Assembly (NCBI GenBank): GCA_041674485.1 | Contig: JBAYVP010000348.1 | Span: forward strand, 1 to 5,606 | Source: JAGXQV01 sp041674485 | GTDB taxonomy: Bacteria; Pseudomonadota; Gammaproteobacteria; Burkholderiales; Sulfuricellaceae | Length of the DNA: 5,606 bases | Direction: 5' to 3' | Part shown: piece by piece, positions 1 through 5,509 of the stretch | How the letters are laid out: every line of letters begins with the position of its first letter | Numbering within the stretch: position 1 is the stretch's first letter | The notes under the pieces: model-generated | What the model was told of the DNA's origin: nothing | Databases searched by the model: none | The model's input: the letters and a program-made list of their open reading frames with translations, nothing else | Program-made: the position numbers and the translations under genes

Positions 1-1
1 A

Positions 2-127
2 ACGGGCTGGAGTGTGCGGTTTTCCGGGTGCAGGGCAAGGCGCAACGACGCGCAATGGTCGTTCCATTGCCTTCTCTTGTAGTTGCAACGCCGCCATGCA
101 CCCGGAAAACCGTGCAATCCAGCCCGT
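2..127. repeat. Long imperfect palindrome with nested hairpin
   Basis: The outer arms 2-32 and 97-127 are complementary at 28 of 31 positions, including a 16-base uninterrupted block around CGGTTTTCCGGGTGCA. Pairing continues more loosely inward to the GCAAC/GTTGC region. In the loop, GCAATGG (52-58) pairs perfectly with CCATTGC (64-70) around TCGTT. A folded strand would form one long hairpin with a second hairpin at its tip. No open frame or transposase is present, so it looks like a non-coding palindromic unit of the MITE/REP type, or a structured RNA. I do not recognise a named family. Confidence 0.8.
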
Positions 128-160
128 AGCGCTCTTACCCTATGGGTGAACGCAAAATAT

Positions 161-189
161 ATGACAAAGTTGTTTAGAGCCACTATGTT
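161..189 (+). promoter_or_regulatory. Possible sigma-70-type promoter in the left repeat
   Basis: ATGACA (161-166) and TATGTT (184-189) are 17 bases apart, an acceptable but weak match to TTGACA/TATAAT. It points rightwards, so a transcript would run antisense through DUF2442 and DUF4160. The right copy keeps ATGACA but has CCCATT where TATGTT stands. Motif match only. Confidence 0.25.
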
Positions 190-226
190 ACGCATCTTGG
201 AAAGCGGTCAACTGAGCTTTCTAGGT

Positions 227-484
227 TTAATGTGCCCCGTCCCCTATAATTGAGGCGTTTTGTATGTCCCAAATAATTGTGTCAGCACTGAAATCCTGCT
301 CATGGGGCCAAATAATCCCATGATGGGCAGGGCGCACCATCCTAAAATACGACTCATCGGCAAGTTCCTTAAAAGCGCTACCCTGTAGATAGGGTTTGGC
401 ATCAAAAACACCTGAAATGCCACTGCTGGTGAGTATCTCAATTTTATAATCATCAAGAGGAATAGCTTTAATAATCTTATCCAT
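227..484 (-). CDS. DUF2442 family protein
   Basis: A small soluble protein of 85 residues with no signal peptide or membrane segment. The DUF2442 pattern is clear: a basic/acidic start (MDKIIKAIPLDDYKIEI), a short beta-rich middle with VFDAKPYL (about 26-33), then FKEL, SYF and the hallmark HHGIIWP followed by QDFSADTI (54-70). The family usually ends soon after the last motif. Here about ten more residues follow (NASIIGDGAH), and the stop is two bases from the repeat boundary, so the tail may be read-through into inserted sequence. The start is set by the ATG at 484, with AGAGG eight bases upstream and a 12-base gap after the DUF4160 stop, which suggests one transcript and coupled translation. 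DUF2442 proteins often sit beside DUF4160 proteins, and the pair resembles a toxin-antitoxin module. No biochemical function is established to my knowledge, and the partners' roles cannot be assigned here. Its GC content is visibly lower than that of the efflux genes, consistent with separate acquisition. Confidence 0.85.
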   Translation of the reverse strand: MDKIIKAIPLDDYKIEILTSSGISGVFDAKPYLQGSAFKELADESYFRMVRPAHHGIIWPHEQDFSADTIIWDIQNASIIGDGAH

Positions 485-496
485 GCTTGGCGCCTC

Positions 497-766
497 TTAT
501 CGTAGTGGATCAATCTTAAATACAGGTTCCCCTGCAACTGCCAGTTTCCAATCTACCAGCAAATTTTCTCGGTGTATCTCAATCCATGCCAACACCAGTT
601 TTAGTTTGGAAGGGGGCAAGCTGCCGCTGAGAACTGTGCCGTCATCAATAGCAATCGATACTTCGTACTCCCCGTATTCTGCGTGAATATGCGGGCAGCT
701 ATGTTTCTTGTTGTCGTAGAAATACATCAAGATCAGGATGCCATAAAACATTGAAATTGTTGGCAT
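497..766 (-). CDS. DUF4160 family protein
   Basis: An 89-residue protein that I assign to DUF4160 from its opening (MPTISMFYGILILMYFYD) and the central PHIHAEYGEYE block, with the H-x-H pair at residues 26 and 28. A SGSLPPSKLKLVLAWIEIHRENLL segment follows, a predicted amphipathic helix typical of the family's C-terminal half, then VDWKLAVAGEPVFKIDPL. The length is normal and the gene looks intact. The histidine and acidic cluster could bind a metal or form an active site, but this is inference. The ATG at 766 has AAGGA six bases upstream, which fixes the start. DUF2442 begins 12 bases after the stop, so the two are almost certainly co-transcribed. The pairing is common in bacteria and resembles a toxin-antitoxin module, though its action is unproven as far as I know. 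GC is lower than in the efflux genes. Confidence 0.88.
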   Translation of the reverse strand: MPTISMFYGILILMYFYDNKKHSCPHIHAEYGEYEVSIAIDDGTVLSGSLPPSKLKLVLAWIEIHRENLLVDWKLAVAGEPVFKIDPLR

Positions 767-954
767 AATATTTCCTTATGGGTGTTTTGCCCGGTGGGCG
801 CGTTTTTTGTGCCCGTCCTACCCGGCTTCCAAATCATAGGGCATTTCGCCGGGGAAATAAATAAATCTGTCCCTTTTTTTCTTTTTTTCGCGCATTCGCC
901 CTGGCGGGCGCCCCCGGATTCCTTCGCACACAGTCGGCATCGTTAAGGTGCGGC
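767..954. other. Intergenic mosaic of stem-loops between pump gene and DUF pair
   Basis: This 188-base gap has three adjacent foldable units and a homopolymer tract. An imperfect palindrome spans 789-826, with arms around GGTGGGCGC (793-801) and GTGCCCGTCC (809-818) and a loop rich in T. A second stem pairs CCCGGC (821-826) with GCCGGG (848-853). A third pairs CGCCC (897-901) with GGGCG (906-910). T7CT7 lies at 874-888. On the minus strand the tract reads as A, so none of this is a textbook terminator for the pump gene. The minus strand also reads GGGACAGATTTATTT (859-873), a motif I recall near repeats and transposases in many proteobacteria. A weak -10-like TATGAT (minus strand, 838-833) could serve DUF4160. 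No open frame of note is present. Confidence 0.6.
789..826. repeat. REP-like imperfect palindrome
   Basis: Read on the minus strand it begins GTAGGACGGGCAC, then a run of six A, then GCGCCCACC. The arms match except for a few transitions and one extra base. The GTAGG-start and GGGCAC/GCGCCC arms resemble dispersed extragenic palindromes common in beta- and gammaproteobacteria. It lies just upstream of DUF4160, in its probable leader. The family assignment rests on recollection. Confidence 0.45.
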
Positions 955-3900
955 TCATGCTTGTCCTTTCTGCGTTTCCTCGTCTTCCGCCTGCTGATGC
1001 CGCTTCGGCTTCCGCGCGCCGCGTTCCGCCCAGCCGAGGCGCTGGGCGATGCGACCGAGCAGGGCTTCGAAATCGTCGATGTAGGTGTAAACGGCGGGGA
1101 TCACCAGCAAGCTCAGTAGCGTGGAGGTGACCAGCCCGCCGATCACCGCGATGGCCATCGGCGCGCGGAAGCTGGGGTCAACGCCTAGCCCCAATGCCAC
1201 CGGCAACATGCCGGCGCCCATTGCAAGCGAAGTCATGACGATGGGGCGGGCGCGTTTGCGGCACGCGTCCACTAGGGCTTCGAAGCGTGGCATTGGCGCT
1301 ATGCCGTCGTGGCCGCGCCTCGCCTTGATGGCGTATTCCACCAGCAGGATGGAGTTTTTGGTGACGATGCCCATCAGCATCAAGAGGCCGATCAGCGACG
1401 GCATGGAGAAGCTGCTGCGGGTGAGCAGCAGCGCCACGAACGCGCCGCCCATGGACAAGGGGAGTGCCGCGAGTATGGTCACCGGCTGGGTGAAGTTCTG
1501 GAACAACAGCACCAGCACCATGTAGATGCATAGCACGCCGATGCCCATGGCGAGGCCAAAGCTGGCAAACAGTTCGCGCATCATTTCGGCGTCGCCGGAG
1601 TCGGCCAGTTGCACGCCGGGCGGCAGTTTGGTCAGCGCCGGCAGCTTGAGGGCGGCGGCATAGATTTCGCCCAGTTCGTGGCCGTTGAGTTCCACTTCCA
1701 GCACTACGTCACGGCTGCGATCCATCCGGTTGATTTGCGCCGGACCGCTTTCGATGCGGATATCGGCGACATTGGCGAGCCGCACCGGGCCGTGCTTGCC
1801 GGGCACCGTCAGGCGTTCGAGGGCGGCCAGGTCGGCGCGCACGTCGTCGCTCAGTTTGACCCGGATGGGCACTTGGCGCTGGGCGAGGTTGAGTTTGGGC
1901 AAATTGACATCGTAATCGCCGAAGGTGGCGATGCGAATGGTGTCGCCTATGGTGTCGGCGGTGACGCCCAGGTCGGCGGCGCGGGCGAAATCGGGGCGCA
2001 CGATCAGTTCAGGCCGGGTGAGGCTGGCGCTGGAGGTGACGTTGCCGATGCCGGGCAGGGTGCGCAGGTCGCGGGCGGCATTGTTGGCGGCTTCGCTCAG
2101 GGCAACCGGATCGTCGCTTTTCAGCACCAGGATCATTTTTACGCCGCTGTCAGCCGGGCCGACGGTGACGCGCACGCCGGGCTGGTCGGCCAGACGCGCG
2201 CGGATTTCGCTTTCCACCGCCTGCTGTTTGCGGCTGCGCTCGGTGCGGTGGCTTAAGGTGACGTTGAGCACCGCGCGCCGCACTTCGGCGGCAACACCCG
2301 GCGCGAATGCGTCGCCCCCCGCGCCGCCGCCCACCGAACTCATCACGCTCTTTACGTCCGGCATCACGGCAATGGTGGTGCGGGCGCGTTCCGCAGCCGC
2401 CCAGGTTTCGGTCAGGGTGCTGCCGGGCGGCAATTCGATGTTGACCAGGGTTTGCGAGCGGTCCGCCGGCGGCACGAAACCTTTGGGCAGCAGCGGGATC
2501 AGCAGCACTGAGCCGACAAAAAAGGCAATCGCGGCAAGCAGCGTAATCAGGCGGTGCGCCAAGCCCCATTGCATCGCACGAATATAGAAGCGCATCAGCC
2601 GCCCCTCCGGCGGATTCAGGCGCTTGGGCGGCTTTAACAGGTAAGCCGACATCATCGGCGTGACCAGCCGCGCCACCACCAGCGAGGCGAGTATCGCCAG
2701 CACCGCGACCCAGCCGAACTGTTTGAAGAATTTGCCCGGCACGCCGGCCATGAAGGCGGTGGGCAGGAACACCGAAACCAGCGTAAAAGTGGTGGCGATG
2801 ACCGCCAGGCCGATTTCGTCGGCAGCCTGCAAGGCGGCGTCGAAGGGGCGCTTACCCAAGTGCAGGTGGCGGGTGATGTTTTCGATCTCGACAATTGCGT
2901 CATCGACCAGGATGCCCACCACCAGCGCGAGCGATAGCAGCGTCACCATGTTAAGGGTGAAGCCGAACCAGACCATGCCGAGAAAAGTGGGGATCACCGA
3001 CAGCGGCAGCGCCACGGCGGCGATTAGCGTGGCGCGCCAGTCACGCAGGAACCACAGCACCACCAGCACCGCCAGCACTGCGCCTTCGTAGAGCAGGTGC
3101 ATGGAGCCGTCAAAGTTTTCCTGCACCGGCGGCACATTGTCGTAAGCTTTGGCGAAGGTCACGGCGGGGTATTCGTCGCGCAATGTCGCCATTGCCTGAT
3201 CGACGTTGGCGTTAACGCTAATTTCACTCGCACCTTTGCTGCGCGAGATTTCGAAGGCCACCACCGGCTTGCCGTTGAGCAGCGCCATGGCGCGGCGCTC
3301 GGCGGCGCCGTCGATGACGCGGGCGATTTCGCTCAACCGCACGCTGCGGCCATCGGCGAGCGGTATCCGCAGGCGCGCCAGTTCCGCAGCATTGCCGACG
3401 GTGGCGATGGTGCGCACCGCTTGTTCGCCGCCGCCCATGTCGCCCCGCCCGCCCGGCACTTCCACCTGGGCGCGGCGCAATTGGCGGGAGACTTCGGCAG
3501 CGGTGACGCCCAGCGCGGTCATGCGGTTTACGTCCAGTTCCACCTTGATTTCGCGACTAAGCCCGCCGATGCGGCGGATCGCGCCCACGCCCTTGACCGC
3601 CAGCAAGCGCTTGGTGATGGCGTCATCAATCAGCCAACTCAGGGATTCTTCATCCAGCCGCTGCGACGACACCACCCAGGCGGCCAGCGGACGCCCGGCG
3701 GTGGAGACTTTGGACACCACCGGGTCGCGCACGTCGGCGGGCAGGTCCGCGCGCACCCGCGCGACTGCGGCGCGCACTTCGGTCTCGGCTTCGTTGGCGT
3801 TCTTTTCCAGTTCGAACTCGATCATCACGGTGACTGCGCCGTCAAGAATGGTGGTGTACATTTTCTTGATCTGCGCCAGCGTGGCGATGCTGTTTTCCAG

Positions 3901-4098
3901 CTTGCGCGCCACTTCGGTTTCCAGCGTGCCGGGGGCCGCGCCGGGCAAGCCGGCGTCAACCACCACCATGGGCAACTCGATGTCGGGAAAATCCTGGATG
4001 CCATTGCCCTGGAAGGCCAGCAGGCCGGCCAGGGTGAGGAGGATGAAGAGCAGCACCGCCGGGATCGGATGGCGGATGGAGAGGGCGGAGAAGTTCAT
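955..4098 (-). CDS. RND efflux transporter, inner-membrane permease subunit
   Basis: A proton-driven pump of the resistance-nodulation-division superfamily, HAE1/AcrB-MdtBC-like. It would export hydrophobic or amphiphilic compounds from the inner membrane and periplasm through an adaptor and an outer-membrane channel. At 1047 residues it has the family's usual length. The layout is canonical: first membrane helix at about 12-30, periplasmic porter half to about 335, helices 2-7 at about 336-537, second periplasmic half to about 840, and helices 8-12 at about 845-1003. Proton-relay residues are intact: the aspartate pair 399-400 in GILVDDAIVEIEN (helix 4) and Lys914 in GIVTKNSILLVEY (helix 10). 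The N-terminal MNFSALSIRHPIP, QDFPDIELP and PGAAPGTLETEV are typical. The ATG at 4098 has AAGGA six bases upstream. The C-terminal tail (about 1020-1047) is charged and cytoplasmic, with no recognised domain. The adaptor gene lies 173 bases upstream on the same strand, an unusually long gap filled by a palindromic repeat. Drug specificity cannot be read from sequence; the lack of heavy-metal-type motifs makes a CusA-like role less likely. Confidence 0.96.
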   Translation of the reverse strand: MNFSALSIRHPIPAVLLFILLTLAGLLAFQGNGIQDFPDIELPMVVVDAGLPGAAPGTLETEVARKLENSIATLAQIKKMYTTILDGAVTVMIEFELEKNANEAETEVRAAVARVRADLPADVRDPVVSKVSTAGRPLAAWVVSSQRLDEESLSWLIDDAITKRLLAVKGVGAIRRIGGLSREIKVELDVNRMTALGVTAAEVSRQLRRAQVEVPGGRGDMGGGEQAVRTIATVGNAAELARLRIPLADGRSVRLSEIARVIDGAAERRAMALLNGKPVVAFEISRSKGASEISVNANVDQAMATLRDEYPAVTFAKAYDNVPPVQENFDGSMHLLYEGAVLAVLVVLWFLRDWRATLIAAVALPLSVIPTFLGMVWFGFTLNMVTLLSLALVVGILVDDAIVEIENITRHLHLGKRPFDAALQAADEIGLAVIATTFTLVSVFLPTAFMAGVPGKFFKQFGWVAVLAILASLVVARLVTPMMSAYLLKPPKRLNPPEGRLMRFYIRAMQWGLAHRLITLLAAIAFFVGSVLLIPLLPKGFVPPADRSQTLVNIELPPGSTLTETWAAAERARTTIAVMPDVKSVMSSVGGGAGGDAFAPGVAAEVRRAVLNVTLSHRTERSRKQQAVESEIRARLADQPGVRVTVGPADSGVKMILVLKSDDPVALSEAANNAARDLRTLPGIGNVTSSASLTRPELIVRPDFARAADLGVTADTIGDTIRIATFGDYDVNLPKLNLAQRQVPIRVKLSDDVRADLAALERLTVPGKHGPVRLANVADIRIESGPAQINRMDRSRDVVLEVELNGHELGEIYAAALKLPALTKLPPGVQLADSGDAEMMRELFASFGLAMGIGVLCIYMVLVLLFQNFTQPVTILAALPLSMGGAFVALLLTRSSFSMPSLIGLLMLMGIVTKNSILLVEYAIKARRGHDGIAPMPRFEALVDACRKRARPIVMTSLAMGAGMLPVALGLGVDPSFRAPMAIAVIGGLVTSTLLSLLVIPAVYTYIDDFEALLGRIAQRLGWAERGARKPKRHQQAEDEETQKGQA

Positions 4099-4138
4099 GG
4101 GGAATCCTTATATCCGCTTTTGTGCTACGCAAGGTTTT

Positions 4139-4203
4139 GTAGGGCGGATAAGCGTAGCGCATCCGCCGAGCGATGGTGGATGCGCTGCGCTTATCCACCC
4201 TAC
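4139..4203. repeat. 65-base REP-like palindrome
   Basis: Arms 4139-4167 and 4175-4203 are complementary at 26 of 29 positions, with the three exceptions being transitions that allow G-U pairing on one strand. The loop is GAGCGAT. The arm begins GTAGGGCGGATAAGCG and matches a type of extragenic palindrome (GTAGGG-GGATAAGCG-CAGCGCATCC) that I recognise as widespread in proteobacterial genomes. It sits inside an operon, between the adaptor and pump genes. Confidence 0.85.
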
Positions 4204-4208
4204 CTCTT

Positions 4209-4229
4209 TTGTGGGCAGCCTTCCCACAA
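4209..4229. other. Small perfect hairpin
   Basis: TTGTGGG and CCCACAA pair perfectly around a seven-base loop. It lies between the adaptor stop and the REP-like palindrome. On the minus strand it is followed by AAGAGG, not a T run, so it is not an intrinsic terminator. It might protect the adaptor mRNA 3' end or be a by-product of the insertion. Confidence 0.45.
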
Positions 4230-4271
4230 CATGAGCGGATAACCGAGAATTCAGGTTCATGGCTAGTTCTC

Positions 4272-5411
4272 TCAGTTTCCGGTCTTGGCGGCGGGGGTGG
4301 CCTGCACCACCTTGACCAGATCGCCTTCGTTGAGGAAGCCCGCGCCGCCGGCGGCCAGCGTGGCCTGGGCGTCCAGGCCGGAGACGATTTCGACCGTCTC
4401 ATTGTCGAAGCCGCCGACTTCGACCTTGGTGCGATGCGCGCGGTTGTCGCTGCCGACCAGGAACACATAGTTGAAGCCGTCGCGCACTACCAGCGCTTGA
4501 CGCGGAACGGTCAGCCCCATCCGGTTGCCCAGCGCGAATTCGCCGCGGGCGAACATGCCCGGCTTGAAAGCGCCGCCGTCCTTGGCCGCGGGCAGATCGA
4601 CGTACACCAGAGCATTGCGCGTTTGCGCATCGACGGTGGGCGCTACTTGCCGCACCTTGCCCTGGCGGCTCGCGCCACCGGCGGCCTTGACTGTTACGGC
4701 CTGGCCGATGCGGATATTGGCAAGCTCGTCGGCGGTGACTTCGGCGCGCCATTCCAGGCGGTTTTTGCGGATCAGGCGGAATAGCTCCTGGCCTTGCGCC
4801 ACCACCGCGCCCAGCGTGGCCTGCGGGTTGCGCTGGGAGATCACGCCGTCGTCGCTGGCCAGCACCTGGGTGTGCTTCAAGCGCAACTCGGCCATGGACA
4901 GATTGGCCTGGGCGGATTGCACCCGCGCCTTGGCGCCCGCATCGCTGCTCAAATACTGGCCGATCTGCTGCGCACTGAGGGCGCCGCTGGCCTGCACCGA
5001 GCGGGCGCGGGCGGCGTTGGCGGCTGCTTCCAGCGCGGCTGCCTCGGCCTCGGCCAGCGCGGCGCGCGCCTGCGCCACTTCTATCAGCGGCGTATCATTG
5101 GCGAACACCGCCAGCACCTGGCCGCGCTTGACCTTGTCGCCCACGTCGGCGCGCACTTCAGCCAGGCGCAGTCCGCCCGACTCTGCGCCAAGGCTCGCTT
5201 CCTGCCAGGCGGCCACATTGCCGTTGGCTTCCAGGCGATGCGGCAGCGAGCGCGCCTGCGGCTTAACGGTTTCCACCGCCAGCGCCGGTTTGGCGGCTGC
5301 TGCGGGTTTGGTATTGTCGGCGACGGCATGGCGCAGGGGGATGCCGGCGGCGCAGACCAGTGCTGCGACTAACAGGGCAAGGCGGCGAGAAAAGAACGTG
5401 TGGTGTATCAT
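4272..5411 (-). CDS. RND efflux periplasmic adaptor (membrane fusion protein)
   Basis: The adaptor subunit of a tripartite RND pump, which bridges the inner-membrane permease and an outer-membrane channel in the periplasm. It has 379 residues, normal for the family. Residues 1-31 look like a Sec signal: a basic start with RR at 9-10, a hydrophobic LALLVAALVCAAG core, and a likely cleavage after AVA (29-31). Cys20 lacks a good lipobox, so a lipoprotein is less likely. A first lipoyl half follows with GDKVKRGQVLAVF (91-103), then an alanine-rich alpha-helical hairpin (about 110-180), the second lipoyl half with DGVISQRNPQATLGAVVAQG (188-207), a beta-barrel domain (about 218-300, with KPGMFARGEF) and a membrane-proximal end. 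ATG 5411 has GGAGG eight bases upstream. That ribosome site and all visible leader belong to the right repeat copy, so the repeat probably supplies its expression signals. The pump gene lies downstream on the same strand. Confidence 0.94.
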   Translation of the reverse strand: MIHHTFFSRRLALLVAALVCAAGIPLRHAVADNTKPAAAAKPALAVETVKPQARSLPHRLEANGNVAAWQEASLGAESGGLRLAEVRADVGDKVKRGQVLAVFANDTPLIEVAQARAALAEAEAAALEAAANAARARSVQASGALSAQQIGQYLSSDAGAKARVQSAQANLSMAELRLKHTQVLASDDGVISQRNPQATLGAVVAQGQELFRLIRKNRLEWRAEVTADELANIRIGQAVTVKAAGGASRQGKVRQVAPTVDAQTRNALVYVDLPAAKDGGAFKPGMFARGEFALGNRMGLTVPRQALVVRDGFNYVFLVGSDNRAHRTKVEVGGFDNETVEIVSGLDAQATLAAGGAGFLNEGDLVKVVQATPAAKTGN

Positions 5412-5447
5412 CCTAGAAACCTCCGTTGACCGCTTGCCAAGATGTGT

Positions 5448-5476
5448 AATGGGGTGGTTCTAAACAGCTTTGTCAT
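5448..5476 (-). promoter_or_regulatory. Possible weak promoter for the efflux genes
   Basis: On the minus strand ATGACA (5476-5471) is conserved with the left copy, but the hexamer 17 bases further on is CCCATT (5453-5448), a poor -10. TTACAC overlaps nearby at slightly longer spacing. A promoter in this repeat is expected because no other upstream sequence is visible, but its exact position is uncertain. Confidence 0.2.
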
Positions 5477-5487
5477 GTATTTTGCGT

Positions 5488-5502
5488 TCACCTGTTTGGT
5501 GA
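5488..5502. promoter_or_regulatory. Operator-like dyad in the efflux leader
   Basis: TCACC and GGTGA flank five bases, a 15-base dyad just upstream of the ATGACA element of the adaptor leader. The left copy has the matching dyad at 135-149 (TTACC/GGTGA), where one pair becomes G-T. Its place before a pump operon would suit a repressor site or an RNA hairpin. No regulator gene is in the window. Confidence 0.3.
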
Positions 5503-5509
5503 GAGCGCT

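Larger units (their letters stand above)
1..225 (+). repeat. Left copy of a long flanking inverted repeat
   Basis: This stretch is the reverse complement of the right end of the window (5412-5606). By eye about 160 of 187 aligned positions agree (39-225 against about 5598-5412), with one or two single-base indels. In this orientation it holds a long palindrome (2-127), a short dyad (135-149), a promoter-like stretch (161-189) and the closing motif TTTCTAGG (218-225). Homology stops at 225. The DUF2442 stop triplet (minus strand) occupies 227-229. Unlike the right copy, it leads into no gene on its own strand: an ATG at 230 meets a stop after seven codons. Where the right copy has GGAGG, this copy has TGAGC, so the Shine-Dalgarno sequence is lost. 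The outer boundary lies at or beyond base 1. It could be a dispersed MITE-like element or a duplicated, decayed leader; the sequence alone does not decide. Confidence 0.85.
4108..4260 (-). other. Small open frame bridging adaptor and pump (doubtful gene)
   Basis: An ATG 11 bases after the adaptor stop opens a 50-codon frame that crosses the palindrome and ends at a TAA overlapping the pump's AAGGA ribosome site. Its start, MNLNSRLSAH, loosely resembles the pump's MNFSALSIRH, so it may be a decayed duplicate of the pump's 5' end. The rest is translated repeat with no protein family likeness. The ribosome site (GAGAG region) is weak. Probably not a functional protein, but translation through it could couple adaptor and pump. 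Confidence 0.2.
4099..4271 (-). other. Adaptor-pump junction with repeat insertion
   Basis: Adaptor-pump pairs are usually separated by few or no bases. Here 173 bases lie between the adaptor stop and the pump ATG. They hold a REP-like palindrome (4139-4203), a perfect seven-base-stem hairpin (TTGTGGG 4209-4215, CCCACAA 4223-4229) and a 50-codon open frame (4260-4108). No poly-T follows either hairpin on the minus strand, so neither is an intrinsic terminator and read-through into the pump gene is likely. The folded junction could still lower or stabilise pump mRNA relative to the adaptor. Confidence 0.65.

Noticed and set aside
1..127. CRISPR array or integron attC site
   Set aside because: There is only one palindromic unit per end and no regularly spaced direct repeats. 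I found no convincing paired attC core sites and no integrase.
245..250. Perfect TATAAT on the plus strand
   Set aside because: It lies inside the DUF2442 coding region with no acceptable -35 about 17 bases upstream (TAGGTT), so it is probably chance.
244..537. 97-codon minus-strand frame overlapping DUF2442
   Set aside because: It overlaps DUF2442 in another frame and lacks any family pattern, while the 227-484 frame matches DUF2442 and has a ribosome site.
874..910. Hairpin plus T tract as a terminator
   Set aside because: On the plus strand the T tract precedes the hairpin, and on the minus strand (the gene strand) the tract is A, so the order and strand do not fit an intrinsic terminator.
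3097..4242. Long plus-strand open frames (up to 381 codons) opposite the pump gene
   Set aside because: They are antisense shadows of a high-GC gene, rich in histidine, arginine and alanine with no family likeness. The minus-strand frame has complete RND motifs.
4525..5463. 312-codon plus-strand open frame opposite the adaptor gene
   Set aside because: Its alanine/arginine/serine-rich composition is that of a GC3 shadow, and the minus strand encodes a clear adaptor protein with a signal peptide and ribosome site.
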